DNA of 64,000 nt from an uncultured Prevotella sp. (GTDB lineage: Bacteria > Bacteroidota > Bacteroidia > Bacteroidales > Bacteroidaceae): positions 124,001 through 188,000 of the forward strand of contig CAJJWN010000001.1 in assembly GCA_905196835.1 (NCBI GenBank), written 5' to 3'. Position 1 is the first letter of the stretch. Every line of letters starts with the position of its first letter. Below the pieces are notes generated by a model that was not told the origin of the DNA, did no database searches, and saw only the letters and a list, made by a program, of their open reading frames with translations. Made by a program: the position numbers and the translations under genes. Shown here in pieces: positions 52,481 through 59,480 of this stretch.

Positions 52481-52520
52481 GAATGCCTCCCCGGCTGCGG
52501 CCTGGGAGGCATTCTCTTTT
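52481..52520 (+). terminator. Terminator after the HTH gene
   Basis: Arms GAATGCCTCCC (52481-52491) and GGGAGGCATTC (52504-52514), followed by TCTTTT. Confidence 0.75.
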
Positions 52521-52779
52521 ATGTCTTTGCGCCGGGGTTGAATGTCGTCTGCTGTCCGGGGTGTCGCAGGCTTGCGCGCAATGCGCGTGCCGTTGCCGTA
52601 GAGGTGGTTTCATGCCGTATTGTAAAAGGCCGCCTTTCGCGTTGTAAAAGGTGGCCTTTTAGCTGGTAAAAGACGGCCTTTCGCATTGCGAAAGGCCGTC
52701 TTTTGGAATTGTGTCTGTTGCGTGCCGTGCCGTAACCGGTGTGCACCGGTATGTTGATATGCCTGCAACTGCCGTAAAA
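52521..52779. other. Convergent intergenic region with GGCC units
   Basis: No gene seen. GGCC repeat copy 12 (52622-52707) lies between the HTH gene and sprT-like gene ends. Confidence 0.55.
52622..52707. repeat. GGCC hairpin-unit repeat, copy 12
   Basis: Four regular units at ~22-nt spacing: GTAAAAGGCCGCCTTTCGCG, GTAAAAGGTGGCCTTTTAG, GTAAAAGACGGCCTTTCGCA and GAAAGGCCGTCTTTTGG. The orientation of the GC core alternates. A diverged GTAACCGG lies right of it. Confidence 0.85.
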
Positions 52780-53427
52780 TCAATAGTTTACAGACTGCAT
52801 GGAGGCAAGCATCTTGTCGAATATGTCAGGTGTTACGATGCGTCCGCGGGGCGTCCTCACGGTGGGGTAGGAGGCAAAGTAGTCGTCGGTTGACATGTGC
52901 CATGAGTGCCATTCCACCTTTTCTGAATGCGTGATGATGCGGTCTATCTGCCTGACATACCGCGGACTTACCACCGAGAGCAGCCTTTTGCCATTGTTCA
53001 AGGCTACTGCCAGTATAATCCTTTGCCGTTTCCTGTTCTTTACGGATGCCGATTTTGCCATGCCGGCCACCTTCGCCGACACGCTGATTTGCCATCCGTC
53101 GGCGTTTATCCGCTGCATCTCGCGGCGGAATACGGTGCCGTGGGGCGACGTGTCTTTTATCTTTCCAGACACGATGTAAAGGTGAATCATCTCATGCAGC
53201 AGCACGCTTTTGAAGGCCGTCTCGTCGGCGTCATAGTAGTTGCTTATGCGTATCGTGTAGCCGCAGGGCTGTTTCGCCAGCAGCCTGCGCCTGTATCGCC
53301 AAGTAAGCGAGCCGAGGCGCGTGCGCGATTTGCACACCGCCAGCGCAGGCTCGGGCAGCCGTCCGTCGAAATATTTTTGGTTGAACAGCGCGAACCAAGC
53401 CGCGAGCGTGTCAGTGTCTACCTGCAT
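52780..53427 (-). CDS. SprT-like zinc metallopeptidase-type protein
   Basis: 215 residues. The N-terminus (WFALFNQKYFDGRLPEPAL) and SVLLHEMIHLYIV, containing HExxH (about 75-79), are the SprT-like/WSS1 signature. The zinc-ribbon of longer members is not clear. Some family members remove DNA-protein crosslinks; others have no known role. It is the last gene after recA on the same strand, across a mirrored octamer element. The link to recA is only positional. Confidence 0.85.
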   Translation of the reverse strand: MQVDTDTLAAWFALFNQKYFDGRLPEPALAVCKSRTRLGSLTWRYRRRLLAKQPCGYTIRISNYYDADETAFKSVLLHEMIHLYIVSGKIKDTSPHGTVFRREMQRINADGWQISVSAKVAGMAKSASVKNRKRQRIILAVALNNGKRLLSVVSPRYVRQIDRIITHSEKVEWHSWHMSTDDYFASYPTVRTPRGRIVTPDIFDKMLASMQSVNY

Positions 53428-53438
53428 TTTTGTGGAAA

Positions 53439-53526
53439 TGAGAAGGTGAGAGGGTGAGAAGGTGAGAAACTTTAAAGATTATTCTTAGGAATAAACGTCT
53501 CACCTTCTCACCCTCTCACCTTCTCA
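53439..53526. repeat. Mirrored octamer element between recA and the SprT-like gene
   Basis: Perfect 29-bp arms (53439-53467 and 53498-53526) made of octamers TGAGAAGG/TGAGAGGG. It ends 6 bp before the recA stop. Confidence 0.88.
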
Positions 53527-53531
53527 CTTTT

Positions 53532-54566
53532 TTAATATTCCTGCTTGTCGGAGATGGCCTGCATTATCTGCGCTTCTATCTCCTCGCACAGTTCGGGGTT
53601 GTCTTTAAGCAGCGTCTTGGTGGCGTCGCGGCCCTGGGCGAGCTTGCTTCCCTGGTATGAGAACCACGAGCCGCTCTTCTGTATGATGCCGTATTCCACG
53701 CCGAGGTCAACCAGTTCGCCTACCTTGGAGATGCCTTCGCCGAACATGATTTCGAACTCCGCCTTGCGGAACGGCGGCGCAACCTTGTTCTTGACGACCT
53801 TCACGCGCACCTGGTTGCCTATTACCTGGTCGCCGTCCTTTATGCTCGTGACGCGGCGTATGTCGAGACGCACGCTCGCGTAGAACTTCAATGCGTTGCC
53901 GCCGGTGGTCGTCTCGGGGTTGCCGAACATCACTCCGATTTTCTCGCGCAGCTGGTTGATGAATATGCACGTGGTGTTCGTCTTGCTGATGGTCGATGTA
54001 AGCTTGCGCAGGGCCTGGCTCATCAGGCGCGCCTGGAGGCCTACCTTGTTGTCGCCCATGTCTCCCTCAATCTCGGCTTTCGGCGTAAGGGCCGCCACGG
54101 AGTCAACCACCAGTATGTCGATGGCCGACGAACGTATCAGCTGGTCGGCTATTTCGAGGGCCTGTTCGCCGTTGTCGGGCTGCGATATGAGCAGGTTCTC
54201 AACATCGACTCCCAGCTTTGCGGCGTAGAAACGGTCGAAGGCGTGCTCCGCGTCGATGAATGCCGCTATGCCGCCGGCCTTCTGCGCCTCGGCAATTGCG
54301 TGTATCGCGAGCGTCGTCTTGCCGCTGCTCTCGGGGCCGTAGATTTCAATTATCCTGCCACGCGGGTACCCGCCCACGCCCAATGCGGCGTTGAGGCCGA
54401 TGCTGCCGGTGGGTATTACCTCCACGGCTTCGATGCTCTCGTCGCCCAGTTTCATTATCGACCCCTTGCCAAAGTCTTTCTCTATCTTAGCCATTGCGGC
54501 CTGGAGAGCCTTCAGCTTGCCCTCCTGCGGGCTCATCTCGGCCGCGTTTTCTTTGTCTTTTGCCAT
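53532..54566 (-). CDS. recA: Recombinase RecA
   Basis: 344 residues, standard length. The Walker A motif is GPESSGKTT (about 73-81), Walker [17 protein letters not shown]2 region [11 protein letters not shown], and the typical [17 protein letters not shown] helix. RecA catalyses strand exchange and induces the SOS response. The gene lies 13 bp after the radical SAM gene's end and may be cotranscribed with it. I see no SOS box upstream. Confidence 0.97.
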   Translation of the reverse strand: MAKDKENAAEMSPQEGKLKALQAAMAKIEKDFGKGSIMKLGDESIEAVEVIPTGSIGLNAALGVGGYPRGRIIEIYGPESSGKTTLAIHAIAEAQKAGGIAAFIDAEHAFDRFYAAKLGVDVENLLISQPDNGEQALEIADQLIRSSAIDILVVDSVAALTPKAEIEGDMGDNKVGLQARLMSQALRKLTSTISKTNTTCIFINQLREKIGVMFGNPETTTGGNALKFYASVRLDIRRVTSIKDGDQVIGNQVRVKVVKNKVAPPFRKAEFEIMFGEGISKVGELVDLGVEYGIIQKSGSWFSYQGSKLAQGRDATKTLLKDNPELCEEIEAQIMQAISDKQEY

Positions 54567-54579
54567 ATTGTTTTGCTGT

Positions 54580-54791
54580 TTATTTAACTGTATAATTCAA
54601 TGGTTTTGTAACATACGTGTCTTTGGGAGTACACTTTACGAACGGCAACACGCCCGACATGACCTCCCTCAAATAGCCGTTGCGCTTGCAGTACTTCTCG
54701 AACGTGTCGGTGCGTAAGTCGAAGTCGTGCCGCCAAAGGAAGCCGGGGCGGCCGTAAACATGCGTCAAGTCCTGTATATGTTCGTTCGACT
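54580..54791 (-). pseudogene. Frame-shifted 3' part of the radical SAM gene
   Basis: In the +1 frame relative to the upstream ORF, the sequence reads ENEIKSNEHIQDLTHVYGRP and continues to a stop at 54580. It becomes the natural C-terminus of the radical SAM protein if the G-tract (54811-54821) had 12 instead of 11 bases. The restored protein would be 347 residues. No independent start signal is seen for this part. Confidence 0.75.
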
Positions 54792-55622
54792 TTATTTCGT
54801 TTTCTCTTTTCCCCCCCCCCCTGTCATGGCGCAGATGTTGGCCTTGGAGGGCACTATGAGTAATGTATCATGCCGCCTTGCATACTCCGTCAGCAGGCCA
54901 AACACGTTGTCATAGCACTGCTTCACTTTGTCAAGGTTGAAGTTCTTGTAGTCGGAGTCGCCAAGGTTCTGCACTGGGCGGACCTGCAATACGTCGACCT
55001 TAAGACCTTCGAACACTTTGGGAAACAATGCAAGCTCTTCCACATTGTCCTCATTTACGGTGTAGTTGATGCGCAACGAGAAGCCCTGATGCCGCGACTT
55101 GACCTGCCTTATGCCGTCGAGCAGCGCGAGAAACTTGTCAAACTGTGCGTGCTGCATCAGGTATTCATATGTCGACCGGGTAAGTCCGTGGACTGAAAGT
55201 ATCAGTTCGTCCAGCCCAGCATCAATCAGTTTGTCCAGCTTTCCGCCGTCAAGCAGGTTGCCGTTGGTTGTCAATGATATGTTGGGCACACCCTTCTCTT
55301 TTGCCAAACGGACAAGTTCCGGCAGGTGAGGGTAAAGCGTAGGCTCCGCGCCGCAGCCTATCTGGAGGCGCAACACACGGTGAAACACTGCGTCGGCCAT
55401 GGCCTTGTAGTCGTCGAGTGACAACAGCGAGCGGTCAGGCCGCCTGTGGCTCTCGCCGCTGAAGTAGCACATACGGCACTTCAGATTGCAAGCTTGGGTT
55501 GGGTCGAGGAACAGTCCGAGGTATCGTTTTTTTGCCAAATAAAACGCCAACACACCCAAATGCTTGACCCTTGAGCTGCGAACACGGCTGAAAGCCTTGA
55601 GCATAGGGTAAAAGGTATTCAT
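54792..55622 (-). CDS. Radical SAM protein, truncated at a poly-G tract
   Basis: 276 residues in the present sequence. The radical SAM cluster motif is CNLKCRMC (CxxxCxxC, about residues 42-49). GCGAEPTLYPHLPELVRLAKE and SLTTNGNLLDGG show the usual TIM-barrel order. The frame runs through 11 G at residues ~267-270 and then ends in KEKTK-stop. With 12 G it would continue for 71 more residues (54580-54791). Length change of this tract would switch the full-length form on or off, or the 11 may be an assembly error. Substrate unknown. It is followed by recA after 13 bp. Confidence 0.82.
   Translation of the reverse strand: MNTFYPMLKAFSRVRSSRVKHLGVLAFYLAKKRYLGLFLDPTQACNLKCRMCYFSGESHRRPDRSLLSLDDYKAMADAVFHRVLRLQIGCGAEPTLYPHLPELVRLAKEKGVPNISLTTNGNLLDGGKLDKLIDAGLDELILSVHGLTRSTYEYLMQHAQFDKFLALLDGIRQVKSRHQGFSLRINYTVNEDNVEELALFPKVFEGLKVDVLQVRPVQNLGDSDYKNFNLDKVKQCYDNVFGLLTEYARRHDTLLIVPSKANICAMTGGGGKEKTK
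54811..54821 (-). repeat. 11-nt poly-G tract (poly-C on the + strand)
   Basis: Uninterrupted run inside the radical SAM reading frame, the longest homopolymer of G/C seen in the window. It encodes GGG-GGG-GGG-GG and is prone to slippage. Confidence 0.9.
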
Positions 55623-55636
55623 CCTTTTGTCTTTTT

Positions 55637-55760
55637 TCAGGAGGGAAGGAGTAAGGAGTTAAGGAATAAGTAGAAATGTGTCACTGCTCATATCTACATG
55701 TCATTTTTATATACTTACGACATATCTACTTACTCCTTCTCTCCTTACTCCTTTATTTCT
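55637..55760. repeat. Mirrored short-word element, AGGAGTA class
   Basis: GGAGTAAGGAGTTAAGGAAT words on the left pair with CTCCTTCTCTCCTTACTCC on the right. Inner ATCTACATG/TCGTAGATAT-like pairs extend the stem. It sits between the radical SAM and saccharopine-dehydrogenase-like genes, ending 9 bp before the latter's stop. Confidence 0.75.
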
Positions 55761-55769
55761 TTATTTGAA

Positions 55770-57011
55770 TTAATCAAGTTCCAGGTCGCCGTCAAACACC
55801 TCGTGCCATGGCAGACCCTGCTTGTTGAGCTGCTCCATGAACGGATCCGGGTCAAATTCCTCGACGTTCCACACGCCGGGCTTGCGCCACAGGCCCTTGA
55901 AGAACATCATCGCGCCTATCATCGCGGGCACGCCCGTGGTGTAGCTTACGCCCTGCATACCCGTTTCGCGGTACGCTTCCTGGTGCTTGCAGTTGTTATA
56001 TATATAATAGGTGCGCTCGCGTCCGTCCTTCAGTCCGCGTATGCGGCAGCCTATGCTGGTCTCGCCGTCGTAGTTTTCGCCGAGGTCTTGCGGGTTGGGC
56101 AGCACGGCTTTGAGGAACTGCAAGGGCACGATTTTCACCCGTGCGGTCTTTCCCGAACCGTCGGCCAGCGGCGCTTCGTACTCCATCTCGTCGATGCGCG
56201 ACATGCCGATGTTCTGTATAACGTCAAGGTAAGTGAGGTATTGCTGGCCGAAGGTCATCCAGAAGCGCGCCTGCTTTATCGTCGGATAGTTCTTCACAAG
56301 GCTTTCAAGCTCCTCGTGGTGCATGAGGTAACTCTCGCGCGGACCTATGTTAGGGTAGGTCAGGGGTTTGTGTACGGCAAGCGGCTCGGTCTCTATCCAC
56401 TGCCCGTCCTTGTAGTAAAGACCCTTCTGGGTGATTTCGCGAATGTTGATTTCAGGGTTGAAGTTGGTTGCGAAAGCCTTGTGGTGGTTGCCGGCGTTGC
56501 AGTCAACGATGTCAAGATACTGTATCTCGTCGAAGTGGTGTTTTGCCGCGTAGGCGGTGTAAATGCCGCTCACGCCCGGGTCGAAGCCGCATCCCAGTAT
56601 GGCGGTAAGCCCTGCCTGCTCGAACCTGTCCTTGTAAGCCCACTGCCAAGAATACTCGAAGTGGGCCTCGTCCTTCGGCTCGTAGTTGGCCGTGTCGAGG
56701 TAGTTGCATCCGCAGGCGAGGCACGCGTCCATGATGGTAAGGTCTTGGTAAGGCAGTGCGAGGTTGACTACCAGCTCGGGCTTGTAGTCGTTGAAGAGCG
56801 CCTTCAGCTGCTCAACGTCGTCGGCGTCTACCTGCGCCGTGCGTATGGGCATGTCAATTCCGGCCTTGTGGATGGCGTCAACTATCTGGTCGCACTTCTC
56901 CTTGCGGCGGCTTGCTATCATGAATTCGGTGAACACGTCGGCGTTCTTGGCTATTTTGAACGCCGCTACGGTGGCAACGCCACCTGCGCCAATCATCAAT
57001 ACTTTTCCCAT
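55770..57011 (-). CDS. Saccharopine-dehydrogenase-family protein, probably carboxynorspermidine dehydrogenase
   Basis: 413 residues from ATG 57011, chosen because the preceding frame runs through repeat DNA and MGKVLMIGAGGVATVAAFKI is a perfect nucleotide-binding opening (GAGGVA). The C-terminal domain has CGFDPGVSGIYTAYAAKHHF and AMMFFKGLWRKPGVWNVEEF, the pattern of carboxy(nor)spermidine dehydrogenases. Members make the alternative spermidine intermediate in Bacteroidetes. A lysine-pathway role is the alternative. The partner decarboxylase is not in the window. Confidence 0.85.
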   Translation of the reverse strand: MGKVLMIGAGGVATVAAFKIAKNADVFTEFMIASRRKEKCDQIVDAIHKAGIDMPIRTAQVDADDVEQLKALFNDYKPELVVNLALPYQDLTIMDACLACGCNYLDTANYEPKDEAHFEYSWQWAYKDRFEQAGLTAILGCGFDPGVSGIYTAYAAKHHFDEIQYLDIVDCNAGNHHKAFATNFNPEINIREITQKGLYYKDGQWIETEPLAVHKPLTYPNIGPRESYLMHHEELESLVKNYPTIKQARFWMTFGQQYLTYLDVIQNIGMSRIDEMEYEAPLADGSGKTARVKIVPLQFLKAVLPNPQDLGENYDGETSIGCRIRGLKDGRERTYYIYNNCKHQEAYRETGMQGVSYTTGVPAMIGAMMFFKGLWRKPGVWNVEEFDPDPFMEQLNKQGLPWHEVFDGDLELD

Positions 57012-57029
57012 TGTCGTGATATTGTTGTT

Positions 57030-57140
57030 ATGTTGTTTGTTTTCTTTTGGTAATGGGTGGACTGGGAGTTCGGGGAGAACTGGGAAGACTGGGATTACGA
57101 ACAAGAAACCGCTTGCGGTCTCACCTTCTCACCTTCCCAC
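57030..57140. repeat. One-sided short-word arrays upstream of the dehydrogenase gene
   Basis: GGACTGGGA-type nonamers (about 57057-57100) then TCTCACC-type octamers (about 57117-57148). The two are not complementary to each other. Confidence 0.55.
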
Positions 57141-57144
57141 CGTC

Positions 57145-57744
57145 TCACTCCTCCTTCAGCTCTTCCGCGCGTATGCCGAGGGCGCTCATTAGCGAGTAGC
57201 CCAGTATCTCCTGGCGGAAATTGCCGCCCGGCATGGGCTGCATGGCGAATACGGTGATGCGCTTGTCGTCGTCCGCGCGGCGCAGGGTATGCCGCACGGC
57301 GTCGTACATCTCGCCGTCGTCGGGCACTACCATGATGCGCTTCACCTCCTTGCGGCTGCACGCGGCGGCCAGCACCTCGCACACAAGGTCGTTCTTGCTC
57401 ACCATGCTTTCCACGGCCAGGGAGCTTATGGTAAACTCGCCGAGGTTGTCCTTGAACGCCTTGCCGTCAAGCTCCGTGCCGTAGACTGACGGCTTGAAGT
57501 TGTCCATACGGCCGTGCGCCTTGTCGTGTATGAGCACCACCTGCGTCTGCTCCTCGCCCTCGCGCACGCCGCCGTCCAAGGCCACGCAGTCGAGCCACCG
57601 CGCCATGTCGGCCTGCGGTATGCGGCGCATGAGCATACGCTCGAAGTTGACAATAAGGTCGAACGCCACGCGGTCAACATGGTCAGCGTCGGCTATTATG
57701 ATGTTCTCGCACCACCGTGCGGTGCTTGTCCAATCGTTGTTCAT
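57145..57744 (-). CDS. DUF6621-like protein
   Basis: 199 residues from ATG 57744. No signal peptide. It resembles the DUF6621 family, known only from Bacteroidales. Recognisable stretches: MRRIPQADMARWLDCVALDGG, CSRKEVKRIMVVPDDGEMY and FAMQPMPGGNFRQEILGYS. Function unknown. A TAAGTTTG box lies only 6 bp upstream (57750-57757), so the transcript may have almost no leader, or this box is not used. It lies upstream of the dehydrogenase gene on the same strand. Confidence 0.75.
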   Translation of the reverse strand: MNNDWTSTARWCENIIIADADHVDRVAFDLIVNFERMLMRRIPQADMARWLDCVALDGGVREGEEQTQVVLIHDKAHGRMDNFKPSVYGTELDGKAFKDNLGEFTISSLAVESMVSKNDLVCEVLAAACSRKEVKRIMVVPDDGEMYDAVRHTLRRADDDKRITVFAMQPMPGGNFRQEILGYSLMSALGIRAEELKEE

Positions 57745-57757
57745 GTATGCAAACTTA

Positions 57758-58364
57758 CGAAAATTCCGCCTAACAAACGAACGTTTGCCGTAAAAACAAG
57801 ATATTGTAACATTACCGTGGGGTGCCGGCCGCCATGCCACAGACTATTCGCCGGATGTCAATTTGCAACCAAATGAAGCCTTGGATGTGTCATTCTGTCA
57901 TTTTGAAAATGTACGGCTTTTCGCTCGAAATAGAAAAACGGAGTGACGGTGGATTGTTCTTTATACGAACAAAAGTGGCCTTTACTACTGCTAACAACGG
58001 CTTTTACGATGCTCAAAGACGGCCTTTGAGCATCGTAAAGGCCGTCTTTAATGATGGTAAAGGCCGTCATCAAGGGTCTTGAAGACGGCCTTTAAGACCC
58101 TTGAAGGCCGTTATCACGCCCGAAGAAGGCTGTAAACGTTGCACACATTGGCTGCCATTAGATGTAATGTTCAGTATTACAGGCAGTTGTGCCTGCACAC
58201 TTTTCCTTGGCTTATTTCCGTCCGGCGATGTTTTATTTTGAAAAAACGGCCTTCTCAAGCGTCAACGCAAATCACGGTGTAAGCCGCAGGCGCGTTTCCG
58301 TTGACAAATGTATCATGGCATGGCCGACGCCATGCAGATTTGCGTTTGTTGTACTTTGAATATA
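57758..58364. other. Divergent intergenic region with GGCC units
   Basis: 607 bp with no gene. Contains GGCC repeat copy 13 (57971-58112), the largest in the window. A tail of about 250 bp after it shows no recognised signal. Confidence 0.6.
57971..58112. repeat. GGCC hairpin-unit repeat, copy 13 (largest)
   Basis: At least six units over ~140 bp, e.g. CAAAGACGGCCTTTGAG, TAAAGGCCGTCTTTAATG, TAAAGGCCGTCATCAAG, GAAGACGGCCTTTAAGA. Longer imperfect palindromes are made from neighbouring units (AAGGGTCTTGAAGAC...). Confidence 0.82.
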
Positions 58365-58417
58365 CCTTTTCGGGTGTAAAATAACATAACATAGTATTTA
58401 ATTACACCCGAAAAGGT
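58364..58417 (+). promoter_or_regulatory. 16-bp inverted repeat upstream of the TetR gene
   Basis: Arms 58364-58379 (ACCTTTTCGGGTGTAA) and 58402-58417 (complement) with a 22-nt loop. It is about 98 bp before the TetR promoter and could be an operator or a terminator. Confidence 0.5.
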
Positions 58418-58491
58418 GCAATTCAGCCAGTCTTAAAGCAATTTTAGCAAACGCCCAATCCCACTTGTCCCAAAATCATAATTATTGGGTA

Positions 58492-58522
58492 TTGCCAGTG
58501 AAGGCATGTCGGCGTACTTTTG
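58492..58522 (+). promoter_or_regulatory. Promoter of the tetR-type gene
   Basis: TTG (58492-58494), 20 nt, TACTTTTG (58515-58522). It decides the start at 58546, because the earlier ATG at 58525 would fall on or before the transcription start. Confidence 0.7.
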
Positions 58523-58545
58523 CAATGGGCATAACACATTACCGA

Positions 58546-59157
58546 ATGCAGACACCGAAGGATTACATAAGGCAAGGCCTGCTGCGCGCCGCCGAGGATT
58601 TGTTCTACGAGCGGGGCTATCTCGGCGTGTCGATGCGTGCCGTAGCGGCGCGTTCTGGCGTGGGGTTGAGCAACATATACAACTATTTCAAGGGCAAGGA
58701 CGAGCTGTTCCACGCCGTCGTGGCACCGGCAACGCGCGGCCTCGAACAGATGCTCGACGATCATCACGGCCGCGCCGGGCACGACATAATGAACATGTGC
58801 AGCGACGAATATTACGCTTTCCTCGTTGACGAGTACACCAGCTACATCAACTGCAACCGCCGCCTGCTGGCCATACTGCTGCTGAAGGCGCGCGGCTCGT
58901 CGCTCGCAGGCTACAAGGCCGACTTCACCCTGCACGCCACGGAGACGGTGAAGGCGTACTTCGCGGAGATGAAGCGGCGGCATCCGCAACTGCAAACGGA
59001 CATATCCGACTTCTCAATACAGATGCATTCGGTATGGATTTTCAGCATGTTCGAGGAGATATTGACGCGCGGCATCAGTCCGGGTGACGTGCCGCGCGTG
59101 GTAGGCGAATACATGACAATCGAGATTTCAGGATGGAGAGAGCTTATGAAAATATAA
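58546..59157 (+). CDS. TetR/AcrR-family transcriptional regulator
   Basis: 203 residues. The N-terminal HTH reads YLGVSMRAVAARSGVGLSNI followed by YNYFKGKDELFHAVV, the TetR hallmark. The C-terminal ligand-binding domain is all-helical. It lies 323 bp before the large ABC transporter on the same strand and probably controls it, as TetR genes often do for exporters. It ends in a strong hairpin terminator, so the two are not one operon. Confidence 0.92.
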   Translation: MQTPKDYIRQGLLRAAEDLFYERGYLGVSMRAVAARSGVGLSNIYNYFKGKDELFHAVVAPATRGLEQMLDDHHGRAGHDIMNMCSDEYYAFLVDEYTSYINCNRRLLAILLLKARGSSLAGYKADFTLHATETVKAYFAEMKRRHPQLQTDISDFSIQMHSVWIFSMFEEILTRGISPGDVPRVVGEYMTIEISGWRELMKI

Positions 59158-59173
59158 GCTCTCTCTTTTTTTT
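59137..59173 (+). terminator. Rho-independent terminator of the tetR-type gene
   Basis: 11-bp stem AGAGAGCTTAT/ATAAGCTCTCT (59137-59147 and 59154-59164), followed by CTTTTTTTTG. It overlaps the last codons of the gene. Confidence 0.85.
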
Positions 59174-59480
59174 GAACATTGTCAGGATATGTTCGTTTTA
59201 GCCGCAGGGCGCGTTTTCAGACACGCAAGACGGTCTCCTTGTAACCTGTTGATAATCAGCAAGTTGCCAACACACCGCCTTTTAGCCTGCAAAAGGTGGC
59301 CTTTTAGGCTGTGAAAGACGGCCTTTCGGAAGGCAAAAGACCACCTTTCAGAAAACAGCAAGGCAAGGGCGAGGTAAGAAATGGCGGCCTGCCGTCTGCC
59401 GACAGGCGTCGTCCGCAAACATCACATAAGGCATACCAGGCCCATCCGGCCTATTTATAAACCAAACAACAATAAAGAAA
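59174..59480. other. Intergenic region before the ABC transporter
   Basis: No gene seen and no clear promoter box for the ABC gene. Contains GGCC repeat copy 14. Confidence 0.5.
59240..59351. repeat. GGCC hairpin-unit repeat with reversed box, copy 14
   Basis: Units GCAAAAGGTGGCCTTTTAG, GAAAGACGGCCTTTCGG and CAAAAGACCACCTTTCAG at 59277-59351. The left flank TGTAACCTGTTGATAATCAG is the reverse complement of the TGATTATCAACGGGTTACA box with one change. Confidence 0.88.

Noticed and set aside
54811..54821. Programmed ribosomal frameshift at the G tract
   Set aside because: No stimulatory structure or typical slippery heptamer was evident; replication slippage or assembly error is more likely.
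55698..57053. 451-codon frame antisense to the saccharopine-dehydrogenase-like gene
   Set aside because: Shadow, running into repeat DNA at both ends; no family resemblance.
57822..58082. 86-codon frame in the divergent gap before the tetR gene
   Set aside because: It is made of GGCC repeat units and has no start signal or homology.
57971..58112. CRISPR-like array in the GGCC units
   Set aside because: Units are separated by 3-6 nt, not by 30-40-nt unique spacers, and unit orientation alternates. No cas genes nearby.
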